64,000 bases of DNA. It comes from Plectrocnemia conspersa. Taxonomy: Eukaryota > Arthropoda > Insecta > Trichoptera > Polycentropodidae. Both the position numbers and the translations under genes were made by a program. The stretch is from assembly GCA_009617715.1 (NCBI GenBank), contig VTFK01000065.1, positions 124,001-188,000 on the forward strand, read 5' to 3'. Below are positions 1 to 10,880 of this stretch, one piece after another. The notes beneath the pieces were generated by a model. It did no database searches. It was given only the letters and a program-made list of their open reading frames with translations, and was not told the origin of the DNA. The first letter of the stretch is position 1, and each line of letters begins with the position of its first letter.

Positions 1-2150
1 CTGTCACATTACTAACCGTTCAAATATACAAAATTCTTTTTATGTATTTTGTACTAGAAAGTAAATTCACTTTATTTACCCGTTACATGTATCTTAAATT
101 TGTTTATATATTTTATGTATATGTATTATTTTAATTTTTTCTGAACTGAAAATAAAAAAATGCAAACCATTGATTATTACTTTTAAAATATTATAAACCT
201 ATTTATATTATGTAATTTTAAAATAATAATATTGTATGTTATTATTATTTCAAACTTAATATCCTTGACTATTAAAACTATTTTAATAACCCGTTAAATA
301 ATAATTCATTCCGTATATTCATCTAATATTTGTTTACACAAAAAACAGCAGTGGACTAAGATTTGATCTATCTGGCTCTGGGGAATTTGGTGGGCGATGA
401 AGGGGCCATGGAGGGAGATGGAGAAGTGGGCAAAAAGTTTATTGTTAAAAAAAGTTTTGCGAAAATATTTTAAGCATTTTATGTTTATATTAAAGTTAAT
501 ATCTCTTGTATAAAATATAATGCGTTTTAGAATATTTTGAAAGTGACTGCTGTAATCATTTTTTCTAGATACTAATGGTTCATAAGGATAATTACTTATT
601 TATTTCGATTTTTTTTTAAATTGCGAATACTATTTGTATAAATAACAAATAATATTGTAAATAGCAAATATTAATTAGAAATGTAATTTTTAATTTTATA
701 AGTAGCACTGTAAAAATGGCAATTATTAATTATTGAAATAGAATATGAAATAGTCTATAATATTAGTAAATATTTTGTGTAAAAGTGTTTTATTTCCAAA
801 ATTGCTATTTGAAATTCTCAAATTGCACAAGCTACATTAATATTTTAATTAAATTTAATTAAAATTTAATGTAGCTTTAAAATATATGTTTACTATATAT
901 TATTAATTGATATAGAAATAGAATTTTCCGGAGATGAGCAATGAAATGAGCTTGTCATTGCCAAGTATGCGATGAGTAAAAGTGTTTGAGAATCTAAGAT
1001 TTAGACAGTGCTATACTTTAGAATCTTATTTTCCTTTTTTGTGAAAATTGCTAAAAATTATAATAATAAACTGTGTACAATATTTTTTTGATACTTTAAG
1101 AAAATAATTATGAAGTATGGATAAGATGATTGACCTAGTTTTAATTTTTTAATGCCGTTTATCAAGCTTAAATTTTAAGTCGATAAAATTGTAAATCATA
1201 GCAATATAATTATATAATGTTGCCATCATTTTGTCAATGAATTATTAAGTAAATAAAACTCAAACATACATGTTATAAATTTATTTCTACAAAGCAAACT
1301 GGTGGATGTATTAAAAAACACGGTATACATTTAGTCGCACATTGCAAATTTTTCAGAAATTTCATAAAGGAAAATGACAGGAGTAAAGTTTAATTTTTCG
1401 TAAATAAAATGATTACCACACAGCATGAACATTGTACATTTCACTCATAAACTGCTTTTTCTCTAAAAAAAACATTGACGAGACTCAATTGCAGTGGTAA
1501 AATTTACGATGTTTTTTTAATTAGCTGCTATTAATAAAGAAAATTTTGAGGATTAGGTGCTAGAGTATTTTATAAAATAATTTGTATTTTATTTAATCAT
1601 TTAAATTATTTTAGGTAATTTTTAGGCAATTATATTTAATCAATTTTAAGAAAAAATGGCGAAATTTAATGTTTAATTGATCACGAAGATATAATTGATA
1701 ATTGAAAAAACAAAACAGCTGTCTGCAAACACTTTGAAAAATGACATAACATTGTTATTATCTATATTAATTTCTATGTATACATTAGCAGTATGTAATA
1801 GTTTTAGAACCGGTCATATTTTAACACCATCTGTGGACTCTTATAAATATTTTAATTGAATGATATGTTTCTCTGTGTTTTTATATTTTAAACTTTTTAA
1901 TTTTAAATTTCAGTTACTTTTTTATTTACACATTAAATAGAATAAAGCTGTATGGCTTGAAACTTAATAAAAAAAATAAAAACGCTGATTTATTGCTTTG
2001 AAAGTAAAATCGCAAATTTATATCTTGACATTACTTTAATGTTGCTTTATATTTTTTAAGAATGAGAGTAATATGAAATATAAATGTAGAACAAATCTTC
2101 ATATTTAACGATATGTCAAATTTATTCATTAAAATGTAAACTCAAACTTT
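1..2150. other. AT-rich interval without a recognisable gene
   Basis: Long runs of A and T with stops in every frame and no frame with protein-like composition. A slightly richer stretch at about 350-440 (G-rich, around a GGGGCCATGG motif) carries no open frame. The only structured element is the hairpin at 831-875, listed separately. I see nothing else to annotate. Confidence 0.6.
831..875. repeat. 45-nt near-perfect palindrome (hairpin)
   Basis: GCTACATTAATATTTTAATT at the left arm is mirrored by a right arm ending in GTAGC. The arms differ at one position and are separated by a short A/T loop. GC base pairs close the outer end, so the palindrome is more than a chance A/T run. It could be the remnant of a small inverted-repeat transposon or a cruciform-forming site. 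It is too short for a microRNA precursor. Confidence 0.5.
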
Positions 2151-2860
2151 GTCAGCTCGGAAGTTGAAAATGTGGAGCGTTCGTTACACAACATCTCAAA
2201 AATTTCTCCAATAGTAGTGCGGAATAGTTCAGGCAGTGCAGAAGAATCACTAGTTGAAGAGATGCAGGCCTTTAGCCAACTTTATCTTTGTGTCCTTCCG
2301 CTTCCTCCACCCGAAATATCATTTCCTTTTCCGGCACTACCAGTGCCGACACATATACACACCCATACACGCCAAAGTCTTAGAAGTAGCACCAAAAATA
2401 TAAATATTTCCGATATTTTCTCGATGCACTTCGCGTAATACGCGCTCGACTTATTCCCATGCCTGTGCAATTCGTATTTGATGAATTCCAACGGAGGATT
2501 CTAATATCCCTACAAGCGTACCAAATATGCTCGGAATGCAGCCCATGACATTTTTGTACACTCGGTAAGCGCAAAAAGAAACTCATATTTGCGTGTTCGT
2601 CTACCTTTCAGCCAGCAAGAAGAGCAATTTCATTCATATATTTGAATATTTACAATATACGGCGTTTCGGTCTTGGACGAGTTTACCCCAAGATATGTAT
2701 CCATTACCGAGGTATTACATACTTCCCCGGTTCGTGAAAGTGTTCAAACAATGTCACAGGCATCTCAATTTAAATATTTGTTTCAAAAATGTCGTATTAT
2801 ATGATTCCGGCTATCGGTCTGATAAGACGTGACTCGCTTTCATAGCGTCCGTAATGTTTT
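2151..2860. other. Moderately GC-richer patch, function unknown
   Basis: The base composition rises relative to both flanks, and short open frames occur on both strands: about 88 codons on + at 2172-2438, 79 codons on + at 2593-2832, and 69 codons on - at 2282-2491. None shows a domain, signal peptide or repeat that I recognise, and they overlap on opposite strands. An acceptor-like pyrimidine tract ending in CAG lies near 2607-2612. A regulatory element or an unrecognised exon are both possible. Confidence 0.25.
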
Positions 2861-5800
2861 AAGACTACAAAAAACGGTGTGGCATGAAAATACAGATTTT
2901 TTCCCCTTACCTTCGCATACAATACATATTTTCTTTGGTAGTAGCTTTTCTTTGGTAATTAATGACTTTCAACATAATGTTTTTTAACGTTTAATTCCGA
3001 AAGTTGTATGTTATATTTTACGTAATAACTTATTACGGACGTCTGCAGCATTTTTTTTATGAAAATGCCGCAACACCAAGTTTAAAAATCGCTAATGACG
3101 CATAATATATTTATTTTTAAATGCTGTCAGATACTAAAAAAATATATAGGACTTAAAATCGAAATTTAATCTCGAATCACATAAAGTTGCGAGCGTAAGT
3201 CTTAAGTATTGATTTAAATATTATATATTCAAAAACTAGTACCAATACAAATAGATATTTCATTATATATATTCTTAATTTAGGTTAAATGTTAAACCTA
3301 ATATTATTAAGATATACTAATTAAACTTGGGTACATCATCCTAAATAAATGGAAATAAGCATCTTATAATTGGCTTTAATATGAAAAATTCATATTATAT
3401 GAAAGAAAACTTTTACATTAAATAGTTACCAAGGCGATTAAATTATATTTATTAAAACTCTAAATGTTTTTTTTTGTTGTATTTTGCCAGTGAAAAAATG
3501 ATTTATGCTATGATTTTGAGAGTACCATACATGTTACCATATAATTTTCTAATCATCTAAATAGAGAAGAAATATTGAAATTGCAGCTGCCGTATTGATT
3601 TTTTTAAAAACTAACGTGAAAAGCAGATAGATGTTTGGCCCAAAGGAATTATATAATTATATGATATATTCTTTCGAAAAATGTGTTGTAAGCTGACAAT
3701 TTTTTTAAAGGTCTTATTACATTTTAATATGACTCTTAGTAAGTCGTTTTAAAGTGGTTCGGAGAAACGCTGTCTTGTTTACTGACCGGTCGCCAAATAT
3801 TAAAATAAATAAATAATTTATTCATTAAACTGGTAAATATTCATTATATTTTATGTTACGTGAATAACTATAGATTTTCTGCTTGATTATTTTATAAATA
3901 AAGTAATTATTGTCACACTATTTACCATTAGCAAATTATTTACCAAGTCTTAAAATTTCTATTAAATTTTAAATTATTTGTAATTATAACTCGTTGGCAT
4001 ATTTTTTAATAATTTATTTTAAATAACAAACAATATTAGCGTAAAATAAAAAAAATATATATAACATACATTATCTATACCCATATACATAAATCTGCAA
4101 CTAAAGTATATGTCAGTCAAAGGTAGGTTTTATAAGCTACTGTAGGGCGTATGTACAGTGCTAGGTGAGGCTTGTGTTCGGTACTAAGATAAAGGGAGGA
4201 AGGGTGGTATATCCCATTCACGGTTATTCTCGCCCAGGGAAAATCGTTTTGACAATATATTTTTATGATAATAGTGTACAAGATGTTTGCCACAAAGATA
4301 ACTCTATAATAATGTATAATATAATTACACGCTAATTTCTAATATGTCTTAAGTTTTTTTTTAATATTAAATTTTGTCAAAGTACCTTTCCTTGATGAGA
4401 AACCTTAAAAATTGGTTATTATGGACATACCTTATAGAAATTGAATTAATTAAATAATTTTTAAACATGGATGTATTATTCTATTGCTAAAAAATATTAC
4501 AAAAAAATGTCAGTACAATTTTAATAAATCCTTATTTATGTAAAATCATTGACTATTGCTATTTAGCGATTAATTATTTATTTATGCTGTAATTAAGTAA
4601 TTTTCGCATATGTGTGACAACCCATTATTTATTATTTCGCTTTGATTAAGTTTTAAATGTCTTTTTATTTTTATTACCTAGAAGTAATAAAATTGAGAAA
4701 TCAAAAAATTATCTAAAATAGTTGTATATATATTTATTTTTAAAATATAATCTGAAAAATTAATTTGCATAGTTCATTTAGAATATTTTTAAGAGCAAGG
4801 TTTTTTTGTATTTTTCATCTCAGCAATTTCCTTAAAATATATTTTAATTATCTATTCTGGTAAGTCTTAATAAACAATATTCCTTAAGGTCTGACTATAA
4901 AATAAATTGAAAGATAATCCATATTTCTAAACACAGACCATGTTCAACATAATTGACAAAAATGTGCGCAAATTAGATATACTACTATCCAGTTTAGGTA
5001 TTATTAGAAATATTATTAAAAATGAAGTTTAAGTTTCAGATACAACGCAGAAAAAAATCAGATTGCCTATGGAATTTACAAGTTCTTTTTTAATCAGCAA
5101 TTATGTGATATGTACGTAAAAAATCGCTAAAGAATACTAAAGATCAACGACAAAACTATCAAAATAATAAATTATAGTAATAAAATATTTGGTATACAAA
5201 ATGAGATGGCAAATACAATGCAATTTAATACAAATGTTTTCACTAGTTATATATTCAATTATAATTTTATTTTAATTACTACGCGATTTTTTCATTATTG
5301 AACGGGTATTCGAAATACTACCCTTAATGTTATTTTATTCTGCTTTGGAAATTAAACATTGTTGGTGCACTATTACAAATAGTATTACTTGGTGTACTGT
5401 TATTAGTAATATCGACCGGCTAGCTCCAATATGAATAGGCAATTACTTAATAATACCACTTTGCTTTCACTATTTTATACATAGCCATAAAAAACATTGA
5501 AGAAAAATTCAATATCTCTGAAAATAATGCCATAGAATGTTTTCGAATAACTACCAATTTGTTTTTACATCTGTCAAAAATATACTAAAAATAATTAAGT
5601 ATCGGATATAGTAGTATACAGTACCTTGGAATTAAATGGTTTCTAATGTATGCAAATTGTCGTTTCTTAAGTTTGTCCACCTGAGGTCCAAATTTAAGTA
5701 TCTGGAAACAATATAAGGTAGATAAAAATGCCACTACGAACAAGAAATTTGGAGTTATTAAGCTATTTTTTTAGATTTTTGCCACACCGGGCTCAAAAGG

Positions 5801-5930
5801 TTCGCTGCTTTAGGCCATTAATATTATTTATTTACATATCTGATTATGCTAATTAAAATTAATTTATATACATAATATAATATTATAAATACGTTGAATT
5901 TAAATATCCTATATTTAACTATCGTAACGA
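2861..5930. other. AT-rich interval without a recognisable gene
   Basis: Uniformly A/T-rich with dense stops. Two small patches stand out. At 4080-4250 the sequence is G-richer but has no open frame. At about 5775-5805 a short GC-richer segment (CCACACCGGGCTCAAAAGG followed by TTCGCTG) resembles the right end of Charlie-type hAT transposons, but no partner end was found. Nothing else can be supported. Confidence 0.45.
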
Positions 5931-6493
5931 ATATTATTTTATGCTGATCCGAAATCGTGTAGCATTAATGTGTTCATCATCAAAAATTTCCCAGAACGTT
6001 TTAATTTGCCTCTATTAAGGGTTTTTTGTATGAAAGACGAGAAAGATGGTGCGTATTAGGCACGATTAAGCACTCGAGGAGGGGCGGGGCGGTGAATACT
6101 TAAAATTTTCAATAACACTTATTTGATCAGAGGGTTGCCTTAGACACTATCTCAATATTCATTTTTTTCCATTTCGATTCGGTAGCACAACGAAACGTGT
6201 GTAAATTACGACTTTAATCACTTATTATCCACACATACACATGCATATTTTTCATAACCCGAACAGCAGATTTATGGGTCAATTTTAATTTTTACACATT
6301 TATCAATTTCAGGCGCATGTGAAGGTCTAAACGAATGTCACAAACGGTTGCGACACGCACCCAATAAAATCCTTGTGATCGCTGGATAACTTAAAAATGG
6401 TAGCTAACAAATTGCCACGTTAACAAAAAAGTGATTGATCGGGTCGTTATATGCAGCTGTTACCATTTTTCATTAACTTTTCAACAACGTTTA

Positions 6494-6527
<34 letters not shown>

Positions 6528-6840
6528 CACACGTTACTGAGTTGAACCGAAACTGTTTCATATTTTTTTGCGTATGATTGCAACGAGTAATAAATCTCCA
6601 CGTAAACACTATTGAATCAATCGATGCGTATTAACGGTTATTTGTCAATAGTTTATTGCCATGTATTGCAATATTAGGGTTAGCTGTTACCTTGTTAAGG
6701 GTAAATTGTATATTCCCGTGCTATGTTTATTACGTGGTAAGCCACAATTGTTCGCTGCCACTAATGAGCTTATTTAGAAGCATTTACGTATGTTTGTTAC
6801 ATGGTTGTTTTAAATTTGTATAATACATACTAAACTATAC
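5931..6840. other. Mixed-composition interval, possible regulatory element
   Basis: Less A/T-biased than its surroundings, with no open frame of note. It contains a GA microsatellite (6495-6527) and several developmental transcription-factor-like words such as CAGCTG (near 6454) and TGATCG. It reads like a non-coding conserved element rather than a gene, but conservation cannot be tested from one sequence. Confidence 0.25.
6495..6527 (+). repeat. GA microsatellite
   Basis: A (GA)n tract interrupted once by an AAG step. Such tracts are polymorphic and can bind GAGA-type factors in insects; no such role can be shown here. Confidence 0.9.
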
Positions 6841-8015
6841 AAATATACAGGCTGGTCCAAAGAAATGGAACGATATTTTAAATGCATATAATGCTGTATA
6901 AAAAACTTATTTTCATTGTATAACAATGATCAAAGTAACATTGCATTATAACAATGCTGCTAACACTGACAATGCAAAAATGGCGTGTTCTCCAATTTTG
7001 TGTAAGTTATATTTGAAGGGAAACGATCAACCTCTCAATTGGAATAATATTGTACCTAAAATTATATTCAATTTTAATAATTTACTATTTTTTATTGAAT
7101 TTACAATTCTTGGGATATCAGCATTTAAATTGTGGGGGTTCGCCCACCTGCACAATTTGTTTTAATTTAGTGGTTATTCTGACCACTTCAAGCAAATGAA
7201 AATATGTCTCGAAAGAAAAGTTATACATAACATATTTAACACAGCAATGGAAGAGAGATCTCGTGACCAAATAATTGTGTTATTATTTGGAATTATTGCA
7301 TGGACCACCTAATAGCACTTCCGTCCCAAAAAGCTAATCATTCATCAACACCGCTGTAAAAACTACTTTATGTTTTTAAAGGACGCTTGACACTGCATTC
7401 TACCATGCGCATATTACTATACTCTTTGACTAATACCCGCCGGAGTGGCTATCCTTAACATTTCTCTTTCAAGGCAAAATCACATTTCATGGATGTGTCA
7501 AAGAAGTGATGCAATTGGCCCATAAACATCCTTATCTGCGATTTGTTAGAGCTGTCTTGAACCAGCATTAAAAAAATATGACATTTAATAACAGAGGTGA
7601 GACACTATGGAGTAAAAGCAGCAGAAACGAGCCAGGATATTACATATATGCAAGACATATCAATCCAGCATCATCACGAGGACAAATCGCGACTTTTTTC
7701 CACATTTTTCTGAACCATTTATGATATGTATTCCAAATATTTTCGCAACGTATATTCATGTCACATATATTCGTCTGATTTTATCTGCTAAACATTGAAA
7801 CACCGCTTTTTTAACTTAGTTGTTATTTTAATACAAGTATGGTTTGATCAAAGACCTTAGTGTTTTTTGGAAAATATTGAAGCACACAGATCGTAGTAGC
7901 TTGGATAGTAAGTATTCGGTTGCGTCGGTGGGTTATTCTTGAAGTCTTTGCTACTTGTGCTTTAGCATGTGTCCTAAAGGCAGTGCTTATTAGAAGGCTA
8001 GGGCAAAGTTCTTAG
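6841..8015. other. Unassigned interval with transposon-like look
   Basis: From about 6852 (CAGGCTGGTCCAAAGAAATG) to about 7740 the sequence is more complex than the AT-rich background. It carries scattered open segments, including a 79-codon frame at 6926-7165 (+) and a frame around 7600-7710 (+). The first motif looks like a DNA-transposon end, and GGACCACCTAATAG near 7302-7315 could be a decayed partner, but the match is poor and no transposase motif was recognised. It is probably an old, unidentified repeat. Confidence 0.2.
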
Positions 8016-8060
8016 AGTGAAGTAGTGATCTGAGTGTCGAGGTGTAATGGATTCGAATGT
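8016..8060 (+). repeat. Dispersed repeat, copy 1 (partner at 60514-60560)
   Basis: This segment (GTGAAGTAGTGATCTGAGTG and the next 25 nt) matches 60514-60560 with a handful of substitutions, including the shared words GAAGTAGTGATC, GTGTA and TGGA followed by TCGA. Both copies are preceded by a GCAAAG..GTTCTT word at different spacing. This indicates two diverged copies of one dispersed repeat family, possibly a LINE or SINE fragment. Confidence 0.5.
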
Positions 8061-8324
8061 TTCGGGTCTGGTTTTGCTACCGAGTAATTTACACGGTCGC
8101 GTGAGCCTGCTGTATCCCCATCACGCAAGTTGGTAGGAATTAGAAGATTACATACGTCTCACCGTTTACTAGTTTATGACTTGTTTATGACTAGCAAAAA
8201 TATTAAACACATCAGAAAATAACGAATAATTTTGTTATAATATATTATAGTTTTTACGAAAGATAAAAAATCTATATATGGAGGTGATGCTATAAATGAT
8301 TTAACACTTAAAAAATCTTAGGTG

Positions 8325-8480
8325 ATCAGGAAGCTCAGTACCGGAGTGCCGCATGAATTGAGCGATATAAAAGTAGTGGACCGAATTTTCGTTTGCATTT
8401 CTTTACCAGACGCAATGAAAACGAGATTTTGCTCAATCAATTAATCGTTGGCGATGAAAAGTGCTTTTTACAAAGTATTG
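8325..8480 (+). pseudogene. Mariner-family transposase relic (central region)
   Basis: In one frame from 8331 the translation reads KLSTGVPHELS followed by VDRIFVCISL, the mariner motif known as WVPHEL(S/T). After a +1 shift near 8411 it continues RNENEILLNQLIVGDEKC, which matches the mariner RN(E)xxFLxxxxTGDEKW block. That block carries the first catalytic aspartate, here the D of GDEK near 8453-8455. The conserved W after GDEK is C. Stops and the frameshift show it is dead. No terminal repeats were found, so only a fragment survives. Confidence 0.75.
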
Positions 8481-9050
8481 CTTACAATTGAGCAAATTAA
8501 AGTAGTATCCGATAGTAAGTCTTGAAAGTCTCGGAAAAAATATGTGGAGTCTCGGATAAAAATCTTGTAGCTTGATTTAAGCGTTTTACTACATAGACCA
8601 TATAGTCTGAACCTTCAGACTATTGTTTGTTTAGAGCTTTTCAGAATTCTTTTAACTTTGTTAATATATCAGATTTTATCTTATCGTAGATTCGTGTTTT
8701 TGTTAGCAAACTAAATGTATTTTTCAATAAGATTTATTCAGCTATCATAAAGATGCATTGATTAAACTCTTTTCCCTACAAATAAATAATTTTTAAGCCA
8801 TAAATTACTTAATAAATATATTATACAGACCTATACATTTTAGATTTGTATTACATTTCAAATTTACATATTTTTTTTATGATTCAATTCAGCATATCGT
8901 TAAAAAGCATTTTTATTTGAATGTATCGCCAACTGGGATTAGAGATGTATTCAGATATGCAAACTAGAGTATCTTTAGTGAGATTGTATTTTTTGTTTGG
9001 GAGTAGAAGGAATGCATAATATTATACATAGGGCGTATGTACATTATTTT
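8481..9050. other. AT-rich interval without a recognisable gene
   Basis: Sequence downstream of the mariner relic. It may include the rest of the decayed transposase just after 8480, but no motif can be read. No open frame of interest. Confidence 0.4.
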
Positions 9051-9059
9051 TTTTTATCA

Positions 9060-9260
9060 AAACACTTTTTTATCCGAGATCGCAGTTAGAGTGCCTCCTC
9101 CTTTCCTTGAGTCTCCATATGCTATATCAGGCTATGAAGGTTTGGTCTCCCTTCAAATAATTGTGCTGATTTCCCATGGGCGGCCTTGTTGCCGCCTAAC
9201 ACCTCGGTCCGCGAGGATTCTGCAGACAAACGGACCACACCCTACCGCCCATCGAAATGA
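9060..9260 (+). repeat. LINE/SINE-like 3' tail fragment
   Basis: A GC-rich segment whose core CCCATGGGCGG...CCGCCTAACACC...GG closely follows the word order of 3' tails I know from lepidopteran LINEs and SINEs (CCATGGGCGG, then TTAACA, then a GGTG-type word). It folds into two adjacent hairpins: GGCGGC with GCCGCC at about 9179-9196, and CCTCG with CGAGG at about 9202-9216. The 100-codon frame running through it (9037-9339) is therefore probably not a gene. The match is from memory and has not been aligned. Confidence 0.45.
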
Positions 9261-9339
9261 AACACATGTCCTGGATAAACAATTCATTCGATATACGTAC
9301 GACTATGTATATAAAAGGAAGCTTCGGTGTGTGCTTTAG

Positions 9340-10615
9340 CCTTGGTTCAAAGCTATGTATTTAATATAAATGAGAACTCGCAAAAAAGTCGAAACACCTT
9401 TTGATTATGCTATTCACCTTCGTCAGGATATATTACTTATTTATTGTTAACATATGTATTATGTTATACATTTTAAATATAAATCAGTCAGTTGATGGTG
9501 GTAAAACATACATGTATTATGTAGTAGTTGTGTACTACGCGAAGGGTTGCTAAAATTGAATAACAAAAAACAATTCAGAATATCATTTGATCAATGATCT
9601 CAAACAATATAAGAACAGGGCGTATCTCAAATCTAATGGTGTTATATCGTAATATTACCCTTTTAAAATAGGGGGAAGTCTAAGTAGTTCCCTTTCATAA
9701 AAAAGTTATGCCATTTTTTATGGTTTGGTTATCTAACAATATACATAGGGTGTTGTGGAATAAAAATATACACATTAATATTTTTATTTAACTAAAAAAT
9801 TTAATGAATAACTTATGTTAAGCAATTGTAATATTACTAATGCTTCTTAAACTTTGGACAAATATTAAAAAAATAATTTTCAATGCATATATTTTTAAAT
9901 TGCATACGGACGATTTTATTAATTTATTACTATATTGTTAGTACATTTACAGTGTGATTTTATAAAATAAAAATATATTACTCTCACACATCATAATCCA
10001 TTAGTCAGGAAAACACCCTGTGTTGTATTTTAGATACAAAAAATATTTAGGAGCAGTTTATTAAAAAAAAATAAAAGTAAAATTCAAAGCGAATAAAACA
10101 TTTTATTTTTCGATTTTTTAGGATAATTCTTTATATTTTCAACTTCAACCCAAATACCTTAATGTACAAGATCGTTTAACTTGTAAAGGATCCATTCAAT
10201 TTTTGTCCAATATAAGTGCAAAAGAAGGTTGAAAGGAATATTTAAGAACAACAATGTCAACTTTCAAACAGGATTTATTGGTAACGGCATAAACATTTTA
10301 AGAATGTGTGCGATTTTAAAACAACCGACCGTTGATCACAAAAAAAAAAACAGTTGTCTGTTTTTCCTAGCGATAATAGTAGGTACTTACTGGACACCTG
10401 TCAAATAGCTACAATATTTTATTAGTATTTGATTACAATTAAAAATATGTGTATAATTAAAATTATACAAAATCACGTTTAATTAAAAAAAAAAGTTTAA
10501 TTAAAACATCAATATTGATAGTTATATTTAGTTATATGAACGTTTCATATTATATGTGGTAATTTATTAAAATGACATTATACACTTCAGCATATCATAC
10601 ATACACACAACACGA
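9340..10615. other. AT-rich interval without a recognisable gene
   Basis: Stop-dense A/T-rich sequence. A GGGTGTTGTGG word at about 9748 and an ACACCCTGTGTTGT word at about 10014 are roughly inverted and could be ends of a small degenerate element, but the similarity is too short to call. Confidence 0.4.
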
Positions 10616-10619
10616 TTGT

Positions 10620-10880
10620 TGGTTTTAAGTTTGAGTGTGTTGTTGACGCGAAAGTATGGTTGTTAACAAGCGACACCGCGAAAAGTGGCGGAGTAGTTGA
10701 CTTGTGAAATTTGCATTATCGATGTAAACTGCGACGAGCGGCGCAGGCATTACGGACGAGTGGGCCACACTAATGGAAAATCCGTACAGTGCCCACGGGC
10801 CGGAAAATTTCACGTTTTCATTAAGCACCCGCGCCGTAACCGACGTACAGGGCCGCAGCCAGCACCCGAACCGATTGATT
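10620..10880. promoter_or_regulatory. GC/CpG-rich island, candidate regulatory element
   Basis: Sharp rise in G+C and CpG between AT-rich flanks. Short frames of 60-76 codons overlap on both strands and have no recognisable domain. The combination of CpG richness, no clear coding frame and abrupt edges fits a conserved non-coding element or promoter-like island. No TATA box or initiator can be defended. Confidence 0.3.

Noticed and set aside
6852..7315. CAGGCTGGTCC and GGACCACCTAATAG as possible ends of a DNA transposon
   Set aside because: Inverted similarity is limited to about eight bases with mismatches, and no transposase motif lies between.
4142..9045. AGGGCGTATGTACA occurring near 4144 and 9029
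   Set aside because: Fourteen shared bases without extension on either side; could be chance.
9037..9339. 100-codon plus-strand frame
   Set aside because: Runs through a repeat-like 3' tail with GC hairpins, so it is better explained as part of a mobile element.
9748..10020. Roughly inverted GGGTGTTGTGG and ACACCCTGTGTTGT words as possible transposon ends
   Set aside because: Match is too short and imperfect, with no target duplication.
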